From the NCBI RefSeq assembly GCF_016591715.1, contig NZ_AP024109.1:6012001-6076000 (forward strand): a DNA stretch of 64,000 nucleotides. Direction: 5' to 3'. The notes below the pieces were generated by a model that worked only from the letters and a program-made list of their open reading frames with translations, was not told the DNA's origin and did no database searches. The stretch comes from Mesorhizobium sp. J8. GTDB taxonomy: Bacteria > Pseudomonadota > Alphaproteobacteria > Rhizobiales > Rhizobiaceae. The position numbers were made by a program, and so were the translations under genes. Shown here piece after piece: positions 19,747-28,164 of this stretch; the first letter of the stretch is position 1, and every line of letters begins with the position of its first letter.

Positions 19747-19888
19747 AGGTGTGCGGAGATTCAGGTCAGGCCGAGTCGAAAACGATGGCTTCCGAGAACC
19801 GGAGCGGAGCGTACTTGAAGTACCTGAGCACCGGAAGCGCAGGAAGCCGTGGTTCGCAGGTCGGCCTCACCTGAATATCCGCACACCT
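19747..19888. repeat. 142-bp palindromic repeat (type C), long hairpin
   Basis: The outer arms, 19747-19766 and 19869-19888, are complementary at 19 of 20 positions, and complementarity resumes inward (GGCCGAGTCGAA against the right-hand GGTCGGCC; GGCTTCC against GGAAGCC; ACTTGAAGTA at the apex). The whole 142 bases can fold into one long stem. It sits between hpt (start) and the stop of the next minus-strand gene, overlapping the latter by the final 2 bases. The first 23 bases of its left core (19758-19780) recur exactly at 30116-30138. Confidence 0.8.
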
Positions 19889-20516
19889 AGCCGGCGAAGA
19901 CTACGGAGACGGTCCTGATGCCGTCTTTAGGCACATCGAGGCGGCTGGAAAAGCCGAATCTTTCGCCGGGCGCCAGCGAGCGGTTGGATGTCCCCAGCCT
20001 GTAGCGGGTGATGTTGGCGTTGTTGTCGGTGACGCGGATTTCGAGCGGCGGCAGCGTTTCCGACCTCATCCCGTCATTGGCGGCCTCGCCGTCGACGAAT
20101 AGGACCGGCTTCAATCCCGACGCATCGATGCGCGACGTCACGCCGGAAATGGTGAGCGCGCTCGTCGGCGCGGCGGTGGTCCAGAAGGGGCTCTGCCGGA
20201 CCAGCGCATGACCTCCCGAAACCCAGAAGGAGGCGAGCGCTATGCCGACGCCGGCGATCCAGAACATCGGACCGCCCCGCGAGGGCCGCGACGGCGCGGG
20301 TTCCGGTTTGCGCAGCATGCCCATGCCTTCGATGGCCGGCCTCGGCGGGATCTGCGGCGGGGGTGCCGCCGGCGCCGCGGCAAAACGCGGCAGCACAACG
20401 TAGTCGGCGTCGAGGATATCGGCGGCATCGAGCATGACGCGCTCCGGCGCGGCATTTGTTGCCGGGCCGGTCATGATTTCGCCGGAAACAGGGCGCGCGG
20501 TTCTGTCGTCAGCCAT
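19887..20516 (-). CDS. Unknown single-span membrane protein beside ftsE-ftsX
   Basis: 209 residues. Residues 1-83 are cytoplasmic, with an Ala/Pro-rich tract at 46-61; one membrane span at about 84-102; residues 110-209 form a periplasmic beta-rich domain (LTISGVTSRIDASGLKPVLFVDGEA, then PPLEIRVTDNNANI and LAPGERFGFSSRLDVP) that resembles the C-terminal domain of DUF3426-type zinc-ribbon proteins, without the N-terminal zinc ribbon. It diverges from ftsE and shares its regulatory region, including a CtrA-type box. A role in the cell envelope or division is inferred only from position. Confidence 0.65.
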   Translation of the reverse strand: MADDRTARPVSGEIMTGPATNAAPERVMLDAADILDADYVVLPRFAAAPAAPPPQIPPRPAIEGMGMLRKPEPAPSRPSRGGPMFWIAGVGIALASFWVSGGHALVRQSPFWTTAAPTSALTISGVTSRIDASGLKPVLFVDGEAANDGMRSETLPPLEIRVTDNNANITRYRLGTSNRSLAPGERFGFSSRLDVPKDGIRTVSVVFAG

Positions 20517-20612
20517 TGCGGCACCAGTGCAGTCTTCGTTTCTTTTGCGTAAACGGAATTGGTTAACGCTTCCCCACCGGAATGGCTTTGATGCACGCTG
20601 AACGTCGAAAAA

Positions 20613-20628
20613 TTAACCGCCGGTTAAC
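20613..20628. promoter_or_regulatory. CtrA-type binding site before ftsE
   Basis: TTAA (20613-20616), 7 bases, TTAAC (20624-20628): an exact match to the alphaproteobacterial CtrA consensus TTAA-N7-TTAA(C). A further TTAAC half site is at 20648-20652. It lies in the 180-base divergent region between the unknown membrane protein and ftsE, about 70 bases before the ftsE start. Confidence 0.6.
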
Positions 20629-20696
20629 CATGCCGGCCGATGGTCTGTTAACGTAGATTGTGGCGCGTCGCCGCCGAAAGTTTCAGGTCGCCGAAC

Positions 20697-21356
20697 GTGA
20701 TCCGCTTCGAAAATGTCGGCCTCCGCTATGGCATGGGTCCGGAGATCCTCCGCGATATTTCCCTGCACATTCCGGAGCGCTCCTTCCAGTTCCTGAGCGG
20801 CCCTTCGGGCGCCGGCAAGACCACCTTGCTGCGTCTTTTGTTCATGTCGCTGAAGCCGACGCGCGGGCTGATCACCATCTTCGGCAAGGACCGATCGCGC
20901 ATCTCGCGCAGCGAATTGCCGCTGCTGCGCCGCCGCATCGGCGTGGTGTTCCAGGATTTCCGCCTGCTCGACCATATGACCACCTACGAGAATGTCGCGC
21001 TGCCCTTGAGGGTGCGCGGGCGCGAGGAGGCGAGCTACCGCACCGACGTCACCGAGCTTCTGAAATGGGTCGGCCTCGGTGACCGCATGCATGTGCTGCC
21101 TCCGGTGCTGTCCGGCGGCGAGAAGCAGCGCGCCGCGATCGCGCGCGCCCTCATCGAGCAGCCGGAGATCCTTCTGGCCGACGAGCCGACCGGCAATGTC
21201 GATCCGCCGCTGGCGCGCCGGCTGCTCAGGCTGTTCATCGAACTCAACCGACTGGGCACCGCCGTGGTCATCGCCACCCACGACCTCGGCTTGATGGAAC
21301 AGGTCGATGCGCGCCGCATGATCCTGGCTGGCGGAAGGCTGGACGTCTATGACTGA
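20697..21356 (+). CDS. ftsE: Cell-division ABC ATPase FtsE
   Basis: 219 residues from GTG 20697 (VIRFENVGLRYG), which matches the usual FtsE length; an in-frame TTG at 20658 would add 13 residues of no family similarity. Walker A GPSGAGKT at 35-42, signature LSGGEKQR, Walker B LLADEPTGNVD. With FtsX it forms the membrane complex that activates peptidoglycan hydrolases at the septum. The stop overlaps the ftsX start by 8 bases, giving translational coupling. Confidence 0.93.
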   Translation: MIRFENVGLRYGMGPEILRDISLHIPERSFQFLSGPSGAGKTTLLRLLFMSLKPTRGLITIFGKDRSRISRSELPLLRRRIGVVFQDFRLLDHMTTYENVALPLRVRGREEASYRTDVTELLKWVGLGDRMHVLPPVLSGGEKQRAAIARALIEQPEILLADEPTGNVDPPLARRLLRLFIELNRLGTAVVIATHDLGLMEQVDARRMILAGGRLDVYD

Positions 21357-22338
21357 CTTTCCGGCCGATCATCTCCAGGACGAAACCGCCGAGGCGCCGG
21401 TGACAGTCCGGCGCGTCCAGCGCAAGATGGCGCCGATCGTGCCGGCGCAGAACATCGCCGGCCGGGCGCTGGTGCTGGTCATCGCCATCATGACCTTCCT
21501 GTCCTGCCTCACCTTCGGCGCGGTGACGCTGGTGCGCGATACGGCATCGGTCTGGGAGAACCAGATTTCGCGCGAGGCCACGATCCAGATCAAGCCGGCC
21601 GACGGTCTCGACATGGAAGCGGCCCTTGCCCAGGCCTCGCAAATCGCCAGCGAATTCCCCGGCGTGAAGGGCACCAAGATCATCGACCGCGACGCCACCG
21701 CGCGCCTTCTCGAGCCATGGCTTGGCAGCGGTCTCAACATCGACGAATTGCCGGTGCCGCGCCTCATCATCGTCACCATCGACGAGGCCAGCCCCCCGGA
21801 CTTCGCCGCCATGCGCGCCGCCATCACGCCCAAGATCCCGACTGCCGCGCTCGACGACCACCGCACCTGGGTCGACCGCCTGGTCGCCATGGCGCACACC
21901 ACGGTGACCATCGGCATCGCCGTTTTGGTGCTGATGCTCTCGGCGACCGTTCTGACTGTGGTGTTCGCCACGCGCGGCGCCATGGCCGGCAACGGCCATA
22001 TCATCGAGGTGCTGCACTTCGTCGGCGCCGAGGCGCGCTTCATCGCACGCGAGTTCCGCTGGCATTTCCTGGTCACCGGCATGAAGGGCGCGGCCGCCGG
22101 CGGTGCGCTCGCGATCGTGGTCTTCATCGTGTTTTCCTGGTGGTCGTCCCGAAACATGGCCACGCCCCAGGCCGACCAGGCGACCGCCTTGTTCGGCAAT
22201 TTCGCCATCGGTTCGGCAGGCTATTTCGGCGTCGGCCTGATGGTGCTGGTCATCGGCGCGTTGACCGCAGCGACCTCACACGCCACCGTCGTCGCCTATC
22301 TCAGCGACATCGATGTTCGCCAGCCGGATGCGGGCTGA
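21349..22338 (+). CDS. ftsX: Cell-division membrane protein FtsX
   Basis: 329 residues. A cytoplasmic N-terminal tail (1-40) precedes span one (about 41-65, ALVLVIAIMTFLSCLTFGAV), a periplasmic domain (about 66-175) and three C-terminal spans (about 185-210, 240-265, 295-315): the four-span FtsX topology. It transmits FtsE ATP hydrolysis to periplasmic amidase activators. It overlaps ftsE by 8 bases. Confidence 0.92.
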   Translation: MTDFPADHLQDETAEAPVTVRRVQRKMAPIVPAQNIAGRALVLVIAIMTFLSCLTFGAVTLVRDTASVWENQISREATIQIKPADGLDMEAALAQASQIASEFPGVKGTKIIDRDATARLLEPWLGSGLNIDELPVPRLIIVTIDEASPPDFAAMRAAITPKIPTAALDDHRTWVDRLVAMAHTTVTIGIAVLVLMLSATVLTVVFATRGAMAGNGHIIEVLHFVGAEARFIAREFRWHFLVTGMKGAAAGGALAIVVFIVFSWWSSRNMATPQADQATALFGNFAIGSAGYFGVGLMVLVIGALTAATSHATVVAYLSDIDVRQPDAG

Positions 22339-22487
22339 TCCATGAGCTCGATCCAGAAACCGGCGCAAGCGCTATATAAGACAACGATCACACACGAGAC
22401 ACCTGCCGTAACGCAATGTGCGCGCCTTACCCATCAAACGCCGCATTTCGGAGTTAACCATGGGATGCTTTCAGGATTAACCTGGGG

Positions 22488-23216
22488 ATGATGGAAGCGC
22501 GGGATTCGATCGATACGGTTGGACGGATGCCGGCGATGCGCGTGCGCAGCGCTGCCCCCGCCTCGCTTGGTCGTCTGCGGCTCGCTTTGCGCGTCTGCGG
22601 TTTCGCGGTTCTCGCCGCGCTGGTGCTTTTTGCCGGCGGCTTCGGCTGGTTCGCCGACAAGGTCAGCCACATGACGACCCCGCTCAACCCGGCCAGAGCC
22701 GACGCCATCATCGTGCTCACCGGCGGACAGTCGCGGCTCGACGCGGCGATGGACCTGCTGGCCTCCGGCAAGGGCGAACGCTTGCTGATCAGCGGCGTCC
22801 ATCCCTCGGCCACTAGGCGCCAGTTGCAGGCGGCGATGGGCGGCGACAAGCAGCTCTTCTCCTGCTGCGTCGATATCGACCGCGCCGCACTCGATACCAT
22901 CGGCAATGCCGAGGAAAGCGCCAAATGGGTGGAGAACCACGCCTATGGCAGCATCATCATCGTCACCAACAACTACCACATGCCACGCAGCCTGCTCGAG
23001 ATGGGCCGGCTGTTGCATGGCGCGCGCCTCGAACCCTATCCGGTGGTCAACACCAATCTCGGCAATGGCGGCTGGCTGACCAAGCCGGAGGCGCTGCGCG
23101 TGCTGCTCACCGAATACAGCAAATATGTGCTGTCGCTGGCGCGCGGCTTCCTGCCGCTGCGCGCGACGCCCGAGGGCGTCACGCTGGCGGAAGCATCGAC
23201 CGTGGTGAAGAACTAA
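22488..23216 (+). CDS. DUF218 (YdcF/SanA/ElyC-type) membrane protein
   Basis: 242 residues. One N-terminal span (about 29-56) anchors a DUF218 domain that starts ADAIIVLTGGQSRLDAAMDLL and contains ISGVHP and TNNYHMPRS, the family's core motifs. Relatives (SanA, ElyC) affect envelope integrity and peptidoglycan or polyisoprenyl-phosphate homeostasis. It follows ftsX by 149 bases and may belong to the same transcript. Two near-copies of TTAACC(A)TGGG(G)ATG occur just upstream (22454-22490). The stop overlaps the convergent PPOX gene by 4 bases. Confidence 0.82.
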   Translation: MMEARDSIDTVGRMPAMRVRSAAPASLGRLRLALRVCGFAVLAALVLFAGGFGWFADKVSHMTTPLNPARADAIIVLTGGQSRLDAAMDLLASGKGERLLISGVHPSATRRQLQAAMGGDKQLFSCCVDIDRAALDTIGNAEESAKWVENHAYGSIIIVTNNYHMPRSLLEMGRLLHGARLEPYPVVNTNLGNGGWLTKPEALRVLLTEYSKYVLSLARGFLPLRATPEGVTLAEASTVVKN

Positions 23217-23830
23217 AGCCTGGCCGCACCATCGCGCAGGCGGGCATTCTCCTGCTCCAGGCCGGCGATGCGCCGGTCGCGCTCGGCAAGCGCCGCTGCG
23301 ACATCCGCCGCCTCGAAACGTTGCGGAATGTGTTGCGGGCAATTGGCATCCCAGGCCGTGACGGTGAACAGGATCGCCTGCTCCGGCCGGGCTTTGTAGT
23401 CCGCCGGCATCAGCCTCGCCGTCAGCTCCGTGTCATTTTCGACGACCCGCGCCCTGCCCCAGATCTTGATGCGCTGCCTGAGCATGTAGTCGATCAGGAA
23501 CAGGAAGGCCTGGTCGTTGTCTTCGAGATTGCCCTGGGTGATGAACTGCCGGTTCCCGGAAAAATCCGCGAAGCCGATCACGTGCTCGTCCAGCACCTTG
23601 AGGAAGCCGGCCGGCCCGCCGCGATGCTGGATGTAGGGCTGGCCCTCGGCATTTGCGGTCGCCAGGAACACGCTGGTCTGCGCCGCGATAAAGGCGGCGA
23701 GATCCGGCGTGATCGTTGCCCGCCAGCCGCCGCGCTGCTCGACGCGCGCATAGGAGTCTCGCGACCCCTTGCGGGACTGGATGGCCTTCACGGTTGGCGT
23801 GAAGGCGACGTCGCTGGTGGATTCACTCAT
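23213..23830 (-). CDS. Pyridoxamine 5'-phosphate oxidase-family (PPOX) flavoprotein
   Basis: 205 residues from MSESTSDVAF at 23830; the open frame runs 29 codons further but those lie in the divergent promoter region. The split-barrel FMN domain spans about 40-170, with FLATANAEGQPYIQHRGGPAGFLKVLD and IGFADFSGNRQFITQGNL. A short coiled coil (ALAERDRRIAGLEQENARL) closes the protein. Function is not known beyond likely FMN or F420 binding. It is divergent from a LysR gene (101 bases apart), its presumed regulator. Confidence 0.8.
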   Translation of the reverse strand: MSESTSDVAFTPTVKAIQSRKGSRDSYARVEQRGGWRATITPDLAAFIAAQTSVFLATANAEGQPYIQHRGGPAGFLKVLDEHVIGFADFSGNRQFITQGNLEDNDQAFLFLIDYMLRQRIKIWGRARVVENDTELTARLMPADYKARPEQAILFTVTAWDANCPQHIPQRFEAADVAAALAERDRRIAGLEQENARLRDGAARL

Positions 23831-23869
23831 ATGGGCGCTCCTCGGATAGGATCGCACGTCAAATAGCCC

Positions 23870-23927
23870 CTTCCGAAAACCGGATGTAGAGCGCATATTC
23901 GCAATCCATCTTTCCAAATTTCGGAAG
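23870..23927. promoter_or_regulatory. Inverted repeat in the PPOX/LysR divergent promoter
   Basis: CTTCCGAAA (23870-23878) and TTTCGGAAG (23919-23927) are perfect 9-bp inverted copies; the second overlaps TTCC-N7-GGAA (23912-23926), a T-N11-A-like arrangement typical of LysR operators. The region is the only space between the two divergent starts (23830 and 23932). Operator function is inferred. Confidence 0.4.
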
Positions 23928-23931
23928 AATA

Positions 23932-24834
23932 GTGGATCGCCTCGACGCCATGTCCTTGTTTGTCGCCACGGTGGAGGCCGGCAGCCTTTCCGCCGCTGCC
24001 AGGCGCGCTGGTGTGCCGCTGGCCACCGTCAGCAGAAAGCTCTCCGACCTGGAGAAGCACTTGGGGACGCGCCTGCTCAACCGCTCGACGCGCCGCCTGG
24101 CGCTGAGCGATGCCGGCCGGTCTTATCTCGCCGCCTGCCGCCGCATCCTCGACGAGGTCAGCGAGGCCGAACGCATGGCGGCCGGCGAATACTCCAGCCC
24201 GACCGGCGAGCTGGTCATCACCGCGCCGGTCGTCTTCGGCCGCCTGCATGTGCTGCCGGTGATCACCGGCTTTCTCGCCGTCTATCCGCAAGTGGACGTC
24301 CGCCTGACCTTGTCCGACCGGATCACCCAGCTGGTCGAGGAGCATATCGATCTTGCCGTGCGCATCGGCGAGCTGCCGGATTCGACCATGGTCGCGACTC
24401 GCGTCGGCTCGATCCGCCGCATCGTCTGCGCAAGCCCGGCCTACCTCGCCTTGCACGGCACGCCGATGAAACCGCCGGAACTGGCGGGCCACAACTGCGT
24501 CACCTTCGAAGGCCTCGCCTCGCCTGCCACGTGGAACTTCGGCGCCAGCAAGACCGAGACCACAATCCCGGTCCGCTCGCGCCTGCAGGTCAACACAGCC
24601 GAGGCGGCGATCGATGCCGCGATCGCCGGCCTTGGCCTGACGAAAGTGCTGTCTTACCAGGCCGACGACGCCGTGCGCGCTGGCGCGCTGCGGGTGGTGC
24701 TGGAGCCGTTCGAGCCGCCGCCTTGGCCGGTGAGCCTCGTCCATGCCGGTCAGGGCCGGCTGCCGGTGAAGCTGCGGGCCTTCCTCGATTTCGCCGCGCC
24801 GCGCCTGAAGGAGCGGCTGGCCAGATCGCTTTAA
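23932..24834 (+). CDS. LysR-family transcriptional regulator
   Basis: 300 residues from GTG 23932. Winged-helix DNA-binding domain in residues 1-60 (MSLFVATVEAGSLSAAARR, ATVSRKLSDLEKHLG, RLLNRSTR), then the effector domain with the phrase YLAACRRILDEVSEAE that is common in the CrgA/DmlR subgroup, which often controls an adjacent oxidoreductase. That fits its divergent PPOX neighbour. Effector unknown. Confidence 0.9.
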   Translation: MDRLDAMSLFVATVEAGSLSAAARRAGVPLATVSRKLSDLEKHLGTRLLNRSTRRLALSDAGRSYLAACRRILDEVSEAERMAAGEYSSPTGELVITAPVVFGRLHVLPVITGFLAVYPQVDVRLTLSDRITQLVEEHIDLAVRIGELPDSTMVATRVGSIRRIVCASPAYLALHGTPMKPPELAGHNCVTFEGLASPATWNFGASKTETTIPVRSRLQVNTAEAAIDAAIAGLGLTKVLSYQADDAVRAGALRVVLEPFEPPPWPVSLVHAGQGRLPVKLRAFLDFAAPRLKERLARSL

Positions 24835-24912
24835 CGTTGCGTCCATGCGGCGGCGTTTCCTTTTTGCCGCCGCTTGGTGTAACCAACGCACACTTCCTCA
24901 CGGGCCCCTTGC

Positions 24913-25707
24913 ATGCTCATTATCCGCTCGCTGGCGTTCAACTTCGTTTTCTATCTCAGCCTGATCGTCCAGATGATCTTCTGGACGCCTTTCTATTTCC
25001 TGTCGCCGCGCCACCGCGCCTGGTTCGTGCCGAAATTCTGGTCGCGCACCTCAATGTGGCTCTATGACAAGATCGCCGCGACCAAGAGCGAGATCACCGG
25101 CGTCGAGAACCTGCCGCAAGGGTCCTTCATCCTGGCGCCGAAGCACCAGTCCTTCTGGGACGCGATCGCCTTCTTCCCCTATCTCGACGACGCGCTCTAC
25201 ATCCTGAAGCGCGAGCTGACCTGGATCCCCTTCTTCGGCTGGTACATCATGAAGATGCGCATGATACCGGTCGACCGCGGCAGCCGCTCGAAAGCGCTGA
25301 AGGCGGTCGTTGTCGCGACCAGGCAGGAGATGAACCGTAATCCGCGCCAGCTCATCATCTATCCCGAAGGCACGCGCCGCCCGCCGGGCGCCGAGCCCTC
25401 CTACAAATACGGCATCGTCGAGATCTATTCGCAACTGGGCGTGCCGGTGGTCCCGGTCGCCCATGTCGCCGGCCTCTATTGGCCGCGCCGGAAGTTCCTG
25501 CGCTATCCCGGCACCATCAAGGCCCGCTTCCTGCCGCCAATCCCGCCAGGGCTCGGCAAGGAGGAATTCATGCGGCGGCTGATCGGCGAGACCGAAGCTG
25601 CTTGCGACGAGTTGCTGGTCGAGGCCGCGCGGGCGCCGAACCCGCCGCCCATGCCGCCGACCGCGGTCAAGCGGCTGGCGGAGCTCGGCGTAACTGCCAA
25701 GAGCTGA
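24913..25707 (+). CDS. plsC: 1-Acyl-sn-glycerol-3-phosphate acyltransferase
   Basis: 264 residues. One N-terminal span (about 8-30) and the PlsC acyltransferase domain: the catalytic H78(X)4D83 in KHQSFWD, the FFGWYIMK block, and the PEGTR motif at 151-155. It adds the second acyl chain to lysophosphatidic acid to give phosphatidic acid on the inner face of the membrane. It stands between a LysR gene and a convergent LysE gene; its stop is 4 bases from the latter's stop. Confidence 0.9.
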   Translation: MLIIRSLAFNFVFYLSLIVQMIFWTPFYFLSPRHRAWFVPKFWSRTSMWLYDKIAATKSEITGVENLPQGSFILAPKHQSFWDAIAFFPYLDDALYILKRELTWIPFFGWYIMKMRMIPVDRGSRSKALKAVVVATRQEMNRNPRQLIIYPEGTRRPPGAEPSYKYGIVEIYSQLGVPVVPVAHVAGLYWPRRKFLRYPGTIKARFLPPIPPGLGKEEFMRRLIGETEAACDELLVEAARAPNPPPMPPTAVKRLAELGVTAKS

Positions 25708-25711
25708 TCGA

Positions 25712-26332
25712 TTATCGCGGCATTGCCAGCAGGGTCGTCAGCACCAGCATCGCTGCAAACGCCAGATTGATGATTCGCGACGCCAGCGGATGGCGCAGGA
25801 AGCGCGCGAAGGCCGTTCCCGCGAGCAGCCAGACCACATGGATGGCGACGATCATCGCGGCAAGCACCAGCAGCCTGGTGGAGACGCCGAGCGGCTCGGC
25901 CTGCGACGCGGCGCCGGCAAAGACGGCGGCGATCGCCACATAGGCCTTCGGATTGGCGACGGCGAGCATGAAGCCGCCGGTGAATGTCGGACGTGCCGCT
26001 TGCCTTCCGCCTTCGGCCAGCGGCGGTGCCGTCGCAATCTTGAAAGCGAGATAAAGGATATAGGAGACCGATAGGATCGTCAGCGCCTTGGCCAGCCCGG
26101 GCATCGAAGCAAGCATACCGACGATGCCGGCCGCCACGACCACGAGCACGGCGATCGTTCCAAGCACAAGTCCTGACGCGTAACTCAGCGAGGAACGCAG
26201 TCCGAAAGCCGCGCCGACGGCGGTCACGCTGATAGTCGATGGCCCTGGGCTGCCCATGACGACGGTCGCAGCCACGATGAGCGCCAGCACTTGCTGCCAA
26301 GGCTGCGCTCCAGTCAGAACACTACCAGCCAT
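25712..26332 (-). CDS. LysE/RhtB-family exporter
   Basis: 206 residues from MAGSVLTG at 26332. Six membrane spans, with the family's G-S-P-G-P motif in VVMGSPGPSTI at about residue 27 and the NPKAYV motif at about 132. Members export amino acids such as lysine, threonine or homoserine lactones. It is monocistronic, about 85 bases downstream of the aldo/keto reductase start on the opposite side. Substrate unknown. Confidence 0.86.
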   Translation of the reverse strand: MAGSVLTGAQPWQQVLALIVAATVVMGSPGPSTISVTAVGAAFGLRSSLSYASGLVLGTIAVLVVVAAGIVGMLASMPGLAKALTILSVSYILYLAFKIATAPPLAEGGRQAARPTFTGGFMLAVANPKAYVAIAAVFAGAASQAEPLGVSTRLLVLAAMIVAIHVVWLLAGTAFARFLRHPLASRIINLAFAAMLVLTTLLAMPR

Positions 26333-26416
26333 GCCGAACCCTCCACCTGCCGTGATACGGCAGGACTTACGAAGGATCGACATGACCGTCTTGAACGATC
26401 GTGCGGGGCGCCCGCC

Positions 26417-27364
26417 TCAGGCGCTGGCCCGGTCCAGCGCCGCGATATCGTCGGCCGAAAGCTTGAGTGAAGCAGCGCGGATCAGGCTGTCCATCTGGGC
26501 CGGCGTGGTGGCGCTGGCGATCGGGGCGGTGATGCCCGGCCGCGCGATGATCCAGGCCAGCGCCACTTCCGCCTGCTTGGCTGAATGGCGCTCGGCCACG
26601 GCATCGAGCGCGGCAAGGATGCGCATGCCGCGCTCGTTGAGGTAGCCGGCGACGCCCTCGCCGCGCGCGCTTTGGCCGAGATCGGCCTTGCTGCGGTATT
26701 TGCCGCTCAGAAATCCCTTGGCCAGGCTGAAATAGGTGATAACGCCGATGTCCTCGGCTTTGCAGAGGTCGAGCAGCGGTCCGTCGAGCGACGAGCGATC
26801 GTACAAATTGTACTCAGGCTGCAGCACCTCGTAACGCGGCAGGCTGCGCAGGCTGGCGACGTCGAGCGCCGCGCGCAACTGCCCGGCATCGAGATTGGAG
26901 CAGCCGGGGTAGCGGATCTTGCCCTTTTCGAGCAGCCGCTGATAGGCGCCGAGCGTTTCCTCGTAAGGCGTGGTCGGATCAGGCCAATGCGACAGATAGA
27001 GGTCGATGACATCGACCTGCAGCCGCTTCAGCGAAGCGTCCACCGCCTTTTCGATGTAGGCGGCGGAGAGGTCCTTCTTGCCTTGCCCCATGTCGGAGCC
27101 GACCTTGGTGATGACGATCACCTGATCGCGGTTGCCGCGGCTCTTCATCCAGTTGCCGATGATGGTTTCCGATTCGCCGCCCTTGTTGCCGGGGACCCAG
27201 CGCGAATAGGAATCGGCCGTATCGATGGCGTTCAGGCCCGCGCCGACGAACCGGTCGAGCAGGTCGAAAGAGGTTTTCTCGTCGGCGGTCCAGCCGAAGA
27301 CGTTGCCGCCCAGGACCAGCGGCGCGATGGAAAGGTCGGTGCGACCGAGACGACGTTTCTGCAA
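26417..27364 (-). CDS. Aldo/keto reductase
   Basis: 315 residues, a complete (beta/alpha)8 NADPH oxidoreductase. The catalytic tetrad is visible: D48 and Y53 in NAIDTADSYSRW, K87 in VIVITKVGS, H126 in LYLSHWPD. The C-terminal cofactor segment reads PGITAPIASATTPAQMDSL. It belongs to the Tas/YajO/Mvim-type branch that reduces aldehydes or ketones with broad specificity. No operon partners. Confidence 0.92.
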   Translation of the reverse strand: MQKRRLGRTDLSIAPLVLGGNVFGWTADEKTSFDLLDRFVGAGLNAIDTADSYSRWVPGNKGGESETIIGNWMKSRGNRDQVIVITKVGSDMGQGKKDLSAAYIEKAVDASLKRLQVDVIDLYLSHWPDPTTPYEETLGAYQRLLEKGKIRYPGCSNLDAGQLRAALDVASLRSLPRYEVLQPEYNLYDRSSLDGPLLDLCKAEDIGVITYFSLAKGFLSGKYRSKADLGQSARGEGVAGYLNERGMRILAALDAVAERHSAKQAEVALAWIIARPGITAPIASATTPAQMDSLIRAASLKLSADDIAALDRASA

Positions 27365-27524
27365 GATTGATCTCCGTTGTGCCGGAACGGGCCTGATGCC
27401 CAGGGATGGGATGCCGCTAAGCTAGGTCGTGGCCTGCCGAGGTCAAAGGCATGGTTTTGCTTTTTGATCGGACCAGGGCAATTCAGGTGCGTCGCGGGTT
27501 GTATCCGGAATTGCTTGAAGCCGC

Positions 27525-28046
27525 TCACGAAGGCGCGATCTGTCGGCCCACCTCTTCCAGCCAATGATCGCGGATGCCGAGCGCCTTGAGGTGCTCCAGC
27601 GTGCTCAGCACATAATCCTCGTTGTTGCCGGACCGGCCGACGGCGCCGCGAACGAGTTCCGCTGCGTGATCGGCATCGAGCGCGCCGGCATATTGCTCAT
27701 GCTGCCGGTCGACGATGTAGGCGACCGCCTCGACCGAACTGCCGTCATTCAGTCGGATGTCCAGCATGCGTTCGAGATAGACGCTGGTCACCAGCTCACG
27801 CTCGCGCAGGTACGAAAGCACCTCGTCGCGCAGATTGCCCGGGACACGATAAGCGAGGCCGATGCACGAGCCGCCCCGGTCGAGACCGAGCACGAGGCCC
27901 GGCCGCGCCCGGGTGCCGCGATGCACGAAGGAATAGACGCAAAGCGACCGGCGATAGCCGTAGAGCCGGGCACGGCGCGTCTCGACATGGGCAAATCCGG
28001 GCCGCCAGATCAGCGACCCATAGCCAAAAACCCAAAAATCGCCCAT
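27525..28046 (-). CDS. ChaC-type gamma-glutamylcyclotransferase
   Basis: 173 residues from MGDFWVFGYG at 28046, which places the diagnostic YGSLIW at 9-14; the open frame continues upstream but the extension has no family similarity. The fold (F-A-H-V-E-T-R-R-A, then YRRSLCVYSFVHRGT, GLDRGGSCIGLAYRV) is that of ChaC, which degrades glutathione to 5-oxoproline and Cys-Gly in the cytoplasm. It is divergent from the DUF2125 gene. Confidence 0.85.
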   Translation of the reverse strand: MGDFWVFGYGSLIWRPGFAHVETRRARLYGYRRSLCVYSFVHRGTRARPGLVLGLDRGGSCIGLAYRVPGNLRDEVLSYLRERELVTSVYLERMLDIRLNDGSSVEAVAYIVDRQHEQYAGALDADHAAELVRGAVGRSGNNEDYVLSTLEHLKALGIRDHWLEEVGRQIAPS

Positions 28047-28164
28047 ATCGCCAAGCCTGATCGCATTCGAGTGAACGATACCGCACCGCCAAGGTGCCTC
28101 TTCTGTCCCCCGCTTGTTTGCGTATTGGTAAACGCCCGCTCGCCGGGTTAACGAGAGCCGCAGC

